DNA of 8,981 nt, taken from positions 1 through 8,981 of the forward strand of contig JAYVOH010000277.1 of the NCBI GenBank assembly GCA_043758025.1, in the 5' to 3' direction. The stretch is from VFKE01 sp043758025 (GTDB taxonomy: Bacteria; Verrucomicrobiota; Verrucomicrobiia; Verrucomicrobiales; Verrucomicrobiaceae). The notes beneath the pieces were generated by a model, which saw nothing but the letters and a program-made list of their open reading frames with translations, made no database searches and was not told the DNA's origin. Positions 1-6,799 of the stretch are shown here, piece after piece. Position 1 is the first letter of the stretch. Each line of letters opens with the position of its first letter. Position numbers and translations under genes: made by a program.

Positions 1-1
1 T

Positions 2-163
2 CAGGACCTAGTTCAATGGATACGGCATGACGCATGCCCACACCTTAACACATCAAGTGCAACTAGTTTGTTATACTATTTCACGCGCACTACACTAGGT
101 GTGCCCTTTCATCTGCGCATGGAACTTGCCGTAGAGGAATGGAGCAATGACAATGAGTTGTGA
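2..163 (+). other. open reading frame entering from the left edge; possible 3' end of a gene
   Basis: One frame stays open from the window edge to a TGA at 161-163, giving about 53 residues that end in MELAVEEWSNDNEL. I do not recognise the family. The stretch from about residue 38 faintly recalls the LxLAVEE segment of HATPase anti-sigma/histidine-kinase-like proteins, but the frame stops right after it, so that resemblance is weak. An open run of this length can arise by chance, and a minus-strand frame of similar length covers roughly 98-271. If real, it is the C-terminus of the gene preceding rpsL on the same strand. DNA to the left of the window is needed to decide. Confidence 0.2.
69..77 (+). 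promoter_or_regulatory. candidate extended -10 promoter element
   Basis: TGTTATACT fits the extended -10 pattern TGnTATAAT with one mismatch. No good -35 hexamer lies 16-18 bp upstream, which extended -10 promoters can tolerate. It would start transcription near 84 and give rpsL a leader of about 465 nt. It overlaps the doubtful reading frame at 2-163. This is a pattern match only. Confidence 0.25.
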
Positions 164-389
164 ACTACGCAACAGGACAAAATACGCCATGAGAGAGCAG
201 CGACAACGTTTCAAATCTGCACATGTGTTGAATCTGGAGAAACTACTGTAGAGAGTCAACATGCCCGTAAATTAATGGCAATTTAAACCCTGAGTCTTGC
301 CGGCACGAAGCTTTCCTCGTCCAATGTGTTCAAAAAACTTCAACAAAACTGAAAAAAGGTCTTGCAAGACTTGCTGGGATCATTATTCT
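164..389. other. non-coding upstream region, no gene seen
   Basis: This stretch is richer in A and T than the operon. No frame on either strand gives a recognisable protein, and I see no tRNA or rRNA gene, insertion sequence end or tandem repeat. It contains a 12-bp palindrome at 359-370 and an A-rich tract at 331-357. The main rpsL promoter probably lies somewhere in 1-430, but no hexamer pair with good spacing stands out here. Confidence 0.5.
359..370. repeat. perfect 12-bp palindrome
   Basis: GTCTTGCAAGAC is exactly self-complementary. It follows an A-rich tract and lies 181 bp before the rpsL start. It could be a dimeric repressor or activator site. On the minus strand it is followed by a run of six T, so a weak minus-strand terminator is the alternative. 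As RNA it would form only about four pairs around a TGCA loop. Its function is unknown. Confidence 0.3.
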
Positions 390-426
390 CCGCCCCCACA
401 ATCTCGGCCCCGTTTCGACGGGGTGG
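390..426 (+). promoter_or_regulatory. possible alternative RNA stem in rpsL leader (antiterminator-like)
   Basis: CCGCCCC at 390-396 can pair with GGGGUGG at 420-426 (seven pairs, one of them G-U). That would sequester the 3' arm of the hairpin at 407-424. The two folds are mutually exclusive, as in attenuators and ribosomal-protein leaders. The pairings are read directly from the sequence. The regulatory role, and the assumption that the transcript begins upstream of 390, are inference. Confidence 0.3.
407..424 (+). other. rpsL leader hairpin 1 (UUCG tetraloop)
   Basis: CCCCGT at 408-413 pairs with ACGGGG at 418-423 around a TTCG loop at 414-417, with a G-U pair added at 407/424. UUCG loops make unusually stable RNA hairpins. 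No U-tract follows, so this is not a plus-strand intrinsic terminator by itself. It lies eight bases before a second UUCG hairpin. Confidence 0.5.
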
Positions 427-427
427 T

Positions 428-453
428 ATAAAAGGCCCGCTTCGGCGGGTCTT
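428..453 (-). terminator. UUCG/CGAA hairpin with T-tract on the minus strand; leader hairpin 2 on the plus strand
   Basis: GGCCCGC (434-440) and GCGGGTC (445-451) form seven pairs including one G-U around TTCG (441-444), extended by A-U pairs at 432/453 and 433/452. Read on the minus strand the stem is followed by TTTTAT, a good intrinsic terminator shape. On the plus strand it is followed only by TCTTCCTATC, a poor U-tract. It could stop antisense transcription, act bidirectionally at the end of an upstream gene, or be a structured element of the rpsL mRNA leader. TGGTATAAA at 424-432 also resembles an extended -10, but transcription would then start inside the hairpin. Confidence 0.4.
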
Positions 454-550
454 CCTATCGGAAGCAGCCCCGGACAAGCAGCGCAACCCAAAAGGGTGAC
501 GTGTCTTTCCGTGTCTCGACTGAGCGAGCGTGAAATCATTCAAGACCGTT

Positions 551-952
551 ATGCCCACCATCAATCAACTTGTAAGACATGGCCGCCAGACCAAGGCGTC
601 CAAATCCAAGTCCCCAGCCCTTGCCATCTGCCCGCAACGCCGCGGTGTCTGTCTGCAAGTCATGACCCGCACCCCCAAGAAGCCTAACTCCGCGCTTCGC
701 AAAGTGGCCAAGGTTCGCCTTACCAACGGGTTCGAGGTTATCGCTTACATTGGTGGTGAAGGTCACAACCTGCAGGAGCACTCAATCGTGCTGGTGCGCG
801 GTGGACGAGTAAAGGATTTGCCGGGTGTTCGCTATCACATTGTGCGTGGAACCCTGGATTGCCTTGGTGTTGATGCCCGCCGCCGTGGTCGTTCCAAGTA
901 TGGTGCCAAGCGTCCGAAAGCCGGAGCCGCCAAAGCTGGCGACAAGAAATAA
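551..952 (+). CDS. rpsL: 30S ribosomal protein S12
   Basis: S12 sits at the 30S decoding centre and monitors codon-anticodon pairing. The 133-residue product begins MPTINQLVRHGRQTK and carries the hallmark TPKKPNSALRK (41-51), LTNGFEV, YIGGEGHNLQEHS (67-79) and RGGRVKDLPGVRYH segments, ending in RSKYGAKRPKA plus a short Ala/Lys-rich tail that makes it slightly longer than the 124 residues of E. coli. Lys43 and Lys88, whose substitution gives streptomycin resistance or dependence, are both the wild-type lysine. Asp89, the usual methylthiolation site, is present. An in-frame GTG at 530 would add seven residues, but the ATG at 551 matches the conserved N-terminus. No Shine-Dalgarno is visible before either start. 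It is the first gene of the str part of the operon. Confidence 0.97.
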   Translation: MPTINQLVRHGRQTKASKSKSPALAICPQRRGVCLQVMTRTPKKPNSALRKVAKVRLTNGFEVIAYIGGEGHNLQEHSIVLVRGGRVKDLPGVRYHIVRGTLDCLGVDARRRGRSKYGAKRPKAGAAKAGDKK

Positions 953-987
953 TTTACCGACCCTCTGAATTCCATCATTCAAGCATT

Positions 988-1461
988 ATGGCCCGCAGAA
1001 AAAGAGTTTACGAAAAACCGATTCACAAGGACTCGCGCTTTGACAGCGAACTTGTAGCGCATTTGATCAGCAAAATCATGATCAGCGGCAAAAAGTCCCT
1101 GGCTGAGCGCATTGTTTATGCCGCGATTGATCTCCTTAATGAAAAAAGCGATGCGGTTGATCCTCTTGAATTGCTGAATCGCGCTGTCGAGAACACCAAG
1201 CCACGCGTGGAAGTGAAGGCCCGCCGAGTCGGTGGTGCGACCTATCAAGTGCCGCTTGAAGTTGCTCCTGGTCGCTCCGAGGCGCTCGCGATGCGTTGGT
1301 TAATTGGATACGCCCGCGGACGAAAGGGGACTCCCATGCACCGTGCGCTGGCCAATGAATTGAAGGATGCGTCCACGAATCAGGGCAATGCCGTCCGCAA
1401 ACGTGATGATGTTCACAAGCAGGCCCAGGCCAACCGCGCCTTTGCGCATTTCCGCTGGTAA
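988..1461 (+). CDS. rpsG: 30S ribosomal protein S7
   Basis: S7 is the primary binding protein of the 16S rRNA 3' major domain; it nucleates assembly of the 30S head and lies by the E-site tRNA. The 157-residue product has the family's normal length. It starts MARRKRVYEKP and contains the conserved ELLNRAVENTKPRVEVKARR block with the following GGATYQVP (about 61-89), then AMRWLIGYAR and the C-terminal KRDDVHKQAQANRAFAHFRW. In E. coli, S7 is the translational repressor of the str operon. Whether that holds here cannot be seen, since the rpsL-rpsG gap is only 35 nt. No clear ribosome-binding site precedes the ATG. Confidence 0.97.
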   Translation: MARRKRVYEKPIHKDSRFDSELVAHLISKIMISGKKSLAERIVYAAIDLLNEKSDAVDPLELLNRAVENTKPRVEVKARRVGGATYQVPLEVAPGRSEALAMRWLIGYARGRKGTPMHRALANELKDASTNQGNAVRKRDDVHKQAQANRAFAHFRW

Positions 1462-1502
1462 TATTTTTCTAATCTAAAGTCCTCATTACAGAGTTACGTC
1501 CC

Positions 1503-3656
1503 ATGGCAGGCAACCCCAATTCACCAAACCGCGAGTATCCGCTTGAGCGCACGCGCAACATCGGCATCTGCGCCCACATTGATGCGGGCAAGACAACGTT
1601 GACCGAGCGTATCCTGTTTTATACGGGCATGATCCACAAGATCGGTGAAGTGCATGATGGCGCGGCCACCACGGACTGGATGGAGCAGGAAAAAGAGCGC
1701 GGTATCACAATTACCTCCGCCGCAGTCACGACTCGTTGGAAGCAGCTGCCTGAAAAAGGTATTTATAAGTTGAGCGAAGGTCAGGATATGCGCGTCAACA
1801 TCATTGATACGCCCGGTCACGTGGATTTCACGGCGGAAGTAGAACGCTCATTGCGCGTTCTGGATGGAGCCATTTTTGTGCTTTGCGGCGTGGCTGGAGT
1901 GCAGCCGCAGTCAGAGACTGTCTATCGCCAGGCGGAAAAATACGGCGTGCCTCGCATCGCTTTCGTCAACAAGATGGATCGCACGGGCGCGAACTTCGCC
2001 AATGTCGTTACCGATATTCGCGCCAAGCTCGGAGCCAATGCCTGGCCGATTCTGATTCCCATTGGCGCTGAAGATTACCTCAGTGGGCAGATCGACGTCA
2101 TCAATAAAAAAGCAGTCATCTTCAACGATGACGACAAATTCGGTTCAACCTTCACGGTTCGCGAGCTTGAGGGTGGGGAAATTACCCAGGCGGACAATGC
2201 TTATACCGGCCTTTTGGAAGAGCTTTGCAATTTGGATGACGAGATTGGGACCATGTTCCTTGAGGAAAAACCCATCTCGGTTCAAGACGTGAAAGCAGCT
2301 CTGCGTCGCGCCGTCATCCTGAACAAGATCATCCCGGTGGTGGGTGGTTCAGCCTTCAAAAACAAGGGTGTCCAATATCTGATTGATTCGGTCATTGATT
2401 ATCTTCCCGGCCCTCTCGACATTCCGCCGGCAAAAGGTCAGGACCCTGATGATGGAAGCATTCTTATTGAAGCGCATCCGGATGACAATGCCAAGTTCGT
2501 CTCGCTGGCCTTCAAGCTTTGGAGCGACAAGTTCGTCGGCAAACTGGTCTTCTTCCGCGTCTATTCAGGCTGCGTCAAGAAGGGTGATGTCGTTTACAAT
2601 CCCCGCACCCGCCGCTCCGAGCGCGTGGGGCGTCTTATCCAGATCCAAGCGAACCAGCACACGGATATAGATTGCTGCTACGCTGGCGACATCGCCGCCA
2701 TGGTGGGCATCAAGAACGTCACGACTGGCGACACGCTTGCCGAGGAAGATTACGATATTCTTCTTGAGCCGCCGTCATTCCCTGAGCCTGTTATCTCCAT
2801 GGCTGTTGAGCCCAAGGCGAAGGGCGATCAGGAAAAAATGGGTAATGCTCTCCAGCGCCTGTCTGATGAGGACCCGACTTTCGTGGTTCGCACCGACGAG
2901 GAGACAGGTCAGGTCATCATCGCGGGCATGGGTGAGTTGCACTTGGAAATCTTGCGTGACCGCATGCTGCGCGAATTCAAGGTGGACACCAACGCGGGGA
3001 AACCTCAAATCGCCTACCGCGAAACGCTCACGCTGGCTGCAGATGGCGAGGGCAAACTGGTCAAGCAATCTGGTGGTCGCGGCCAATATGGTCACGTTAT
3101 TTTGAAAGTCACACCAAGTGAGCGCGGTAAGGGTTTCACAGTTGAGAACAAGGTTGTCGGCGGAACCATCCCCAAGGAATATATCAACGCCTGTAAGGCT
3201 GGTGTCAAAGAAGCCATGGTGAACGGCATCATTGCTGGCTATGAAGTCGTGGATATTCACGTGGACTTGATTGATGGATCCAGCCACGATGTTGATTCCA
3301 ATGAAAACGCTTTCAAGATGGCTGCTATTTTTGCTGTCAAGGATGCTCTGAAAAAGGCCAAGTGCATCATGATGGAGCCCATCATGGCGGTTGAAGCCAA
3401 CACACCCGAGCAATATCAGGGCGACATCATGGGTGACATTAACCGTCGCCGCGGAAAAATCACTTCGATCGACAGCCGCAACGGACTGAGCATCGTCAAG
3501 GCTGAGGTTCCACTCGCCGAGATGTTCGGTTACAGCACCACCATCCGCACGCTTTCAAGCGGACGTGCATCCTATTCAATGCAGCCATCCCACTTCGAAC
3601 AGGTGCCGCAGCAGATTGTTGATCAGATTGTAGAGCAACGCACCGGCAAGAAATAA
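1503..3656 (+). CDS. fusA: translation elongation factor G (EF-G)
   Basis: EF-G is the cytoplasmic GTPase that drives tRNA-mRNA translocation and, with RRF, ribosome recycling. The 717-residue product has all GTPase motifs: P-loop AHIDAGKTT (24-32), switch I with EKERGITITSAA (63-74), switch II DTPGH (102-106, catalytic His106), NKMD (156-159) and the GSAFKNKG G5 segment. Domain IV carries SGGRGQYGHV and the tip HDVDSNENAF (His near residue 595). Domain V ends with FGYSTTIRTLSSGRASYSM. Between switches I and II the segment is about seven residues longer than in E. coli (around 75-98). Full conservation marks it as the canonical translocase rather than a divergent EF-G2 paralogue. It is followed after 26 nt by rpsJ, without the tuf gene found there in many bacteria. 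No strong Shine-Dalgarno is seen. Confidence 0.98.
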   Translation: MAGNPNSPNREYPLERTRNIGICAHIDAGKTTLTERILFYTGMIHKIGEVHDGAATTDWMEQEKERGITITSAAVTTRWKQLPEKGIYKLSEGQDMRVNIIDTPGHVDFTAEVERSLRVLDGAIFVLCGVAGVQPQSETVYRQAEKYGVPRIAFVNKMDRTGANFANVVTDIRAKLGANAWPILIPIGAEDYLSGQIDVINKKAVIFNDDDKFGSTFTVRELEGGEITQADNAYTGLLEELCNLDDEIGTMFLEEKPISVQDVKAALRRAVILNKIIPVVGGSAFKNKGVQYLIDSVIDYLPGPLDIPPAKGQDPDDGSILIEAHPDDNAKFVSLAFKLWSDKFVGKLVFFRVYSGCVKKGDVVYNPRTRRSERVGRLIQIQANQHTDIDCCYAGDIAAMVGIKNVTTGDTLAEEDYDILLEPPSFPEPVISMAVEPKAKGDQEKMGNALQRLSDEDPTFVVRTDEETGQVIIAGMGELHLEILRDRMLREFKVDTNAGKPQIAYRETLTLAADGEGKLVKQSGGRGQYGHVILKVTPSERGKGFTVENKVVGGTIPKEYINACKAGVKEAMVNGIIAGYEVVDIHVDLIDGSSHDVDSNENAFKMAAIFAVKDALKKAKCIMMEPIMAVEANTPEQYQGDIMGDINRRRGKITSIDSRNGLSIVKAEVPLAEMFGYSTTIRTLSSGRASYSMQPSHFEQVPQQIVDQIVEQRTGKK

Positions 3657-3682
3657 ACCCTTTATCGCGGAAACCTAACATC

Positions 3683-3991
3683 ATGCAAAACCAGAAGATT
3701 CGCATTCGCCTTCGTGCATTCGACTACCGTGTGCTGGACAAGTCCACCGCTGAGATTGTTGAAACCGCCAAGCGCACCGGGGCCAAGGTGGCCGGCCCCA
3801 TTCCATTGCCTACGCGCATTGAAAAATTCACCGTTAACCGGTCTCCGCACGTGGACAAGAAATCCATGGACCAGTTTGAAATCCGGACTCACAAGAGGCT
3901 GCTGGACATCGTTGATCCTACCGCCCGCACGGTGGATGAACTAAAAAAACTAAACCTTCCGTCCGGAGTGGACATCACCATCCGCATCTAA
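3683..3991 (+). CDS. rpsJ: 30S ribosomal protein S10 (NusE)
   Basis: S10 is a 30S head protein; as NusE it also joins NusB in antitermination and links transcription to translation through NusG. The product has 102 residues, close to the usual 103. It shows the IRIRLRAFDYRVLD start, the signature around DKSTAEIVETAKRTGAKVAG with GPIPLPT (about 19-43), and the loop continuing FTVNRSPHVDKKSMDQFEIRTHKR. It opens the S10 part of the cluster, but only 26 nt separate it from fusA, so it has no room for its own conventional promoter and leader outside fusA. A weak CGGAA lies about 10 nt before the ATG. Confidence 0.97.
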   Translation: MQNQKIRIRLRAFDYRVLDKSTAEIVETAKRTGAKVAGPIPLPTRIEKFTVNRSPHVDKKSMDQFEIRTHKRLLDIVDPTARTVDELKKLNLPSGVDITIRI

Positions 3992-4007
3992 ACGCGACTC
4001 CAAGAAA

Positions 4008-4011
4008 GAGG
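4008..4011 (+). promoter_or_regulatory. Shine-Dalgarno sequence of rplC
   Basis: GAGG, within AAAGAGGAAA, ends 7 nt before the rplC ATG. It is one of only two good Shine-Dalgarno matches in the window. Confidence 0.7.
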
Positions 4012-4018
4012 AAACATC

Positions 4019-4666
4019 ATGAGCTTAGGATTGATTGGCAAAAAAGTGGGCATGACCCGCATCTACATCAACGACGGTGAGGCTGTCCCCGTGACCGTCA
4101 TTCAGGTGGCGGGCAATGAAGTTGTGCAGTTGAAGCGCAAGGAGAAGGACGGTTACAGTGCCGTTCAGCTTGGTTTCAATGAGAAGAAGGAATCTCGCGT
4201 GACCAAGCCGATGCTGGGGCATTTCAAGAAGCACAACGTCACGCCAAAATATAAGTTGCTTGAGTTCCGCCTTCCCGAAGACCTTCTTCCCGAGGCAGGC
4301 GCCAAATTCGGCCCTGAACTTTTTGAGAAGGGATCGTTTGTCGATGTTATCGGCACCACCAAAGGCAAGGGCTTTCAGGGTGTGGTCAAGCGTTACCGTT
4401 TCCGTGGTCAGCCTGCCTCGCATGGCTCCATGATGCATCGCCGCCCTGGTTCCATCGGTTGCCGAAGCACCCCTGGTTTGGTTTGGAAAAATCAGAAGAT
4501 GCCTGGCCACATGGGTGACGTCCGTCGCACCACACAGAACCTGGAAGTCATTCAAAGCCGGCATGAAGACGGCGTGTTGCTGATCAAAGGCTGCATTCCT
4601 GGAGCCAATAACAGTTATGTCATTGTTAGGCCGGCAAAGAAGAAAACCGCAGCGAAGACGAAGTAG
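4019..4666 (+). CDS. rplC: 50S ribosomal protein L3
   Basis: L3 is an early-assembling 50S protein whose long central extension reaches the peptidyl-transferase centre. The 215-residue product begins MSLGLIGKKVGMTRIY, then has VTVIQV, the GTTKGKGFQGVVKRY segment (112-126), the extension HGSMMHRRPGSIGCRSTPG (135-153) and KMPGHMG (160-166), ending in a Lys/Ala-rich tail. The position methylated as Gln150 in E. coli L3 by PrmB is Cys148 here. Loss of that Gln is common outside Gammaproteobacteria, so no PrmB modification is expected. A good Shine-Dalgarno supports this start. Confidence 0.97.
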   Translation: MSLGLIGKKVGMTRIYINDGEAVPVTVIQVAGNEVVQLKRKEKDGYSAVQLGFNEKKESRVTKPMLGHFKKHNVTPKYKLLEFRLPEDLLPEAGAKFGPELFEKGSFVDVIGTTKGKGFQGVVKRYRFRGQPASHGSMMHRRPGSIGCRSTPGLVWKNQKMPGHMGDVRRTTQNLEVIQSRHEDGVLLIKGCIPGANNSYVIVRPAKKKTAAKTK

Positions 4667-4689
4667 TGCAACGAATAAATTTCTAAACC

Positions 4690-5298
4690 ATGGTCGCAAA
4701 AAAATTAACACTTGAGGACGCGAAAGCTGCAAACCTCAACCTCACTGAAGGAGACAAGGGACAGCACGCACTCTATCTTGCTATCGTTGCCTATCAGGCG
4801 AACCGGCGCAGTGGGACAGCCTGCACCAAGTCGCGGGCCGAAGTCTCCGGCAGCGGTAAGAAGCCGTGGAACCAAAAGGGGACGGGACGCGCCCGAATTG
4901 GCAGCATCCGTGCACCGCATTGGCGTGGCGGCGGTGTTGTCTTTGGTCCCAAGCCAAGAGATTACTCAAAAAAGACCCCAATCAAAGTCAAGCGCCTCGC
5001 GTTCAGGGCGGCAATTACGGCACGAATCAATGATGGAGACATCATGGTGATCCCGGCCCTGGAAATTGCAGACGGCAAAACGAAGACATTCATCAAAACG
5101 CTGGTTACACTTACCGATTCCAAGAAGACTCTCTTCATTGCCGATCAGTATGATGATCTAACTACGCGCTCCTCAGGCAATATTCAGGGCGTCAAGCTGT
5201 TGCTTGCGAAGGATGTAAATGGCGAAAACCTCCTGAATTACGAGAAAATCATTATCATCGGGAACGCTCTACAAACTCTTTCCCATAGAACTGCCTGA
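4690..5298 (+). CDS. rplD: 50S ribosomal protein L4
   Basis: L4 is a 50S protein whose extended loop lines the exit tunnel constriction. In gammaproteobacteria it is also the autogenous repressor of the S10 operon. The 202-residue product shows the tunnel loop KKPWNQKGTGRARIGSIRAP (57-76) followed by HWRGGGVVFGPKPRDYS. Lys63, substituted in some erythromycin-resistant E. coli, is intact. The C-terminal part, including DDLTTRSSGNIQGVKLLLAKDVN and YEKIIIIGNAL, fits the globular domain. No Shine-Dalgarno is visible. The stop TGA is one base before the rplW ATG, so translation of the two is probably coupled. No S10-type leader precedes rpsJ, so E. coli-style L4 control is not supported by this sequence. 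Confidence 0.96.
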   Translation: MVAKKLTLEDAKAANLNLTEGDKGQHALYLAIVAYQANRRSGTACTKSRAEVSGSGKKPWNQKGTGRARIGSIRAPHWRGGGVVFGPKPRDYSKKTPIKVKRLAFRAAITARINDGDIMVIPALEIADGKTKTFIKTLVTLTDSKKTLFIADQYDDLTTRSSGNIQGVKLLLAKDVNGENLLNYEKIIIIGNALQTLSHRTA

Positions 5299-5299
5299 C

Positions 5300-5584
5300 A
5301 TGCAAGACATCTACCAAGTAATTAAAACCGTCAGACTCAGTGAGAAGGCAACCCTGCTCAGTGAAAAATACAACCAATACGTATTTGTGGTTGATCGCGA
5401 AGCCAACAAGAATGAGATCCGCGATGCAGTCGAAAAGTTGTTTGGCAAAAAAGTGCTTGGTGTCAGCACCATGCAAATGAGCGGCAAAAAACGCCGTCGC
5501 GCCAATTCAGCCGTGGGTCGCACTTCTCATTGGAAGAAAGCCATCGTCCGGCTCAAGGAAGGCGATAAAATTGAACTCGCCTGA
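5300..5584 (+). CDS. rplW: 50S ribosomal protein L23
   Basis: L23 lies at the polypeptide exit and is the docking site for trigger factor and SRP. The 94-residue product has the family pattern: YQVIKTVRLSEKATLLSEKYNQYVF at the start, the DREANKNEIRDAVEKLFGKKVLGV helix and strand (about 32-55), the basic loop GKKRRRANSAVGRTSHWKKA and the terminal VRLKEGDKIEL. The start follows the rplD stop by one base (TGAcATG), with no separate ribosome-binding site, which fits translational coupling. Length is normal and nothing is missing. Confidence 0.96.
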   Translation: MQDIYQVIKTVRLSEKATLLSEKYNQYVFVVDREANKNEIRDAVEKLFGKKVLGVSTMQMSGKKRRRANSAVGRTSHWKKAIVRLKEGDKIELA

Positions 5585-5619
5585 TAATTTAGCCAAGCAA
5601 ATCTCGCACCTCAAAGCAT

Positions 5620-6462
5620 ATGGCCCTTAAGACCTTCAGACCAACGACTCCCTCGAACCGCTATAAACAGTGGCCTTCATTCGAGGAGATTACCAAAAGC
5701 AAGCCTGAGAAAAGCTTGACCGTCTCCATCAAAAAGAGTGGCGGGCGCAACAACACTGGCAGAATCACCTGTCGCCACATTGGCGGCGGACATAAGCGAC
5801 GCTATCGTTTGGTGGATTTTAAGAGAGTTCGCCATAATGATCCTGCGAAAGTGGTGGCCATCGAATACGACCCGAACCGCAGCGCACGTATTGCACTCAT
5901 TCAATACAATGACGGCCAGAAAAGCTATATACTGGCTCCGGCTAATTTGCAGGTTGGTGCCACCGTGATGTCAGGTGACAAAGCTGCGCCTGAAACGGGC
6001 AATGCCCTTCCACTTAAACTCATTCCTTTGGGCCAGCAAATTCATAATATTGAACTTCAACCCGGCCGTGGTGGCCAGTTGGCCCGCTCCGCAGGTCAGT
6101 CTGCCATTCTATCCAACCGTGAAGGTGATTACGCGCTTGTGAAGCTGCCTTCCGGTGAAATCCGCAAGATTCTCGGAATATGCTACGCCACGGTCGGACA
6201 GGTTGGCAACGTTGAGCATATGAATGTTGTCAGTGGCAAAGCCGGGCGCACGCGCTGGCTTGGCGTTCGTCCTACCGTTCGCGGTATGTGCATGAACCCG
6301 ATTGATCACCCCAATGGTGGTGGTGAAGGGCGTTCAAAATCAGGAGGTGGTCGCCAGCATCTGCTAAGTCCATGGGGACATGCGAAGGGTGAAAAAACTC
6401 GCAAGAAGAAAAAATATTCCGACCGGCTGATCATCCAGCATCGCAATGCAAAGAAAGACTGA
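5620..6462 (+). CDS. rplB: 50S ribosomal protein L2
   Basis: L2 is a primary 23S rRNA binder needed for subunit association and peptidyl-transferase activity. The 280-residue product (E. coli 273) starts MALKTFRPTTPSNRYK and has GRNNTGRITCRHIGGGHKRRYR (42-63), YDPNRSARIALI (84-95), the SH3-like domain with GQLARSAGQSA (152-162), and the C-terminal RPTVRGMCMNPIDHP then GGGEGR. In the active loop His230 (the His229 of the literature) is kept, but the second His of the usual DHPH is Asn232. The segment after GGGEGR is about four residues longer than in E. coli (SKSGGGRQHLLSPWG, 239-253). Both changes are in a clean frame and look like lineage features. No Shine-Dalgarno precedes the ATG. Confidence 0.97.
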   Translation: MALKTFRPTTPSNRYKQWPSFEEITKSKPEKSLTVSIKKSGGRNNTGRITCRHIGGGHKRRYRLVDFKRVRHNDPAKVVAIEYDPNRSARIALIQYNDGQKSYILAPANLQVGATVMSGDKAAPETGNALPLKLIPLGQQIHNIELQPGRGGQLARSAGQSAILSNREGDYALVKLPSGEIRKILGICYATVGQVGNVEHMNVVSGKAGRTRWLGVRPTVRGMCMNPIDHPNGGGEGRSKSGGGRQHLLSPWGHAKGEKTRKKKKYSDRLIIQHRNAKKD

Positions 6463-6486
6463 CGCAAAAATTAGCTCGCAACAATC

Positions 6487-6765
6487 ATGGGACGCTCACT
6501 TAAAAAAGGACCTTTTGTAAACCAGAAACTGCTCTGGAAAATCGACAAGCTCAACGAGGCAGGTGCCAAAAAGCCGATCAAGACTTGGGCTCGCGCCTCT
6601 ATGATCACGCCGGACTTTGTCGGGCACACCTTCCAGGTTCATAATGGCCGGGATTTTGTCAGTGTTTATGTCAGTGAAAATATGGTGGGTCACAGGCTCG
6701 GTGAGTTTTCACCCACCCGAGTCTTCAAGGCTCATGGCGCTCACACTGCCAAGGTTACCAAGTAA
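6487..6765 (+). CDS. rpsS: 30S ribosomal protein S19
   Basis: S19 is a 30S head protein that pairs with S13 and contacts the A-site finger bridge. The 92 residues match family length and pattern: MGRSLKKGPFV at the start, WARASMITPDFVGHTFQVHN (35-54), NGRDFVSVYVSENMVGHRLGEFSPTR and a short basic end. Normally rplV follows directly. Here an unrelated gene intervenes, beginning 34 nt after the stop. A five-pair stem GTTAC-CAA-GTAAC spans the stop codon (6754-6766) and is followed by a pyrimidine-rich tract, but it is too weak to call a terminator. No Shine-Dalgarno is visible. Confidence 0.97.
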   Translation: MGRSLKKGPFVNQKLLWKIDKLNEAGAKKPIKTWARASMITPDFVGHTFQVHNGRDFVSVYVSENMVGHRLGEFSPTRVFKAHGAHTAKVTK

Positions 6766-6799
6766 CATCCCGATTCTTTCTCCTCTCAATACTTTGAAA

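Noticed and set aside
530..550. GTG start adding seven residues to S12
   Set aside because: The S12 N-terminus MPTINQLVR is conserved from the ATG at 551, and no ribosome-binding site supports the GTG.
1462..1502. T-run (TATTTTTCT) after rpsG as a terminator
   Set aside because: No stem precedes the T-run, and fusA follows at once in the standard str order.
2775..3413. 212-codon open frame on the minus strand
   Set aside because: It lies wholly antisense to fusA, whose protein is fully conserved across this span. The translation resembles no family and fits a codon-bias shadow.
4025..4732. 235-codon open frame on the minus strand
   Set aside because: It is antisense to almost all of rplC and runs into rplD. 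There is no recognisable domain, and the plus-strand L3 is certain.
6754..6766. Hairpin across the rpsS stop as a terminator before the embedded gene
   Set aside because: There are only five pairs, half A-U, and no U-tract follows directly, so termination is unlikely.
6617..6799. Longer N-terminus for the embedded gene starting inside rpsS
   Set aside because: The first 61 codons overlap or directly follow rpsS out of frame and would bury the signal peptide. Starts at 6800 or 6812 are far better.
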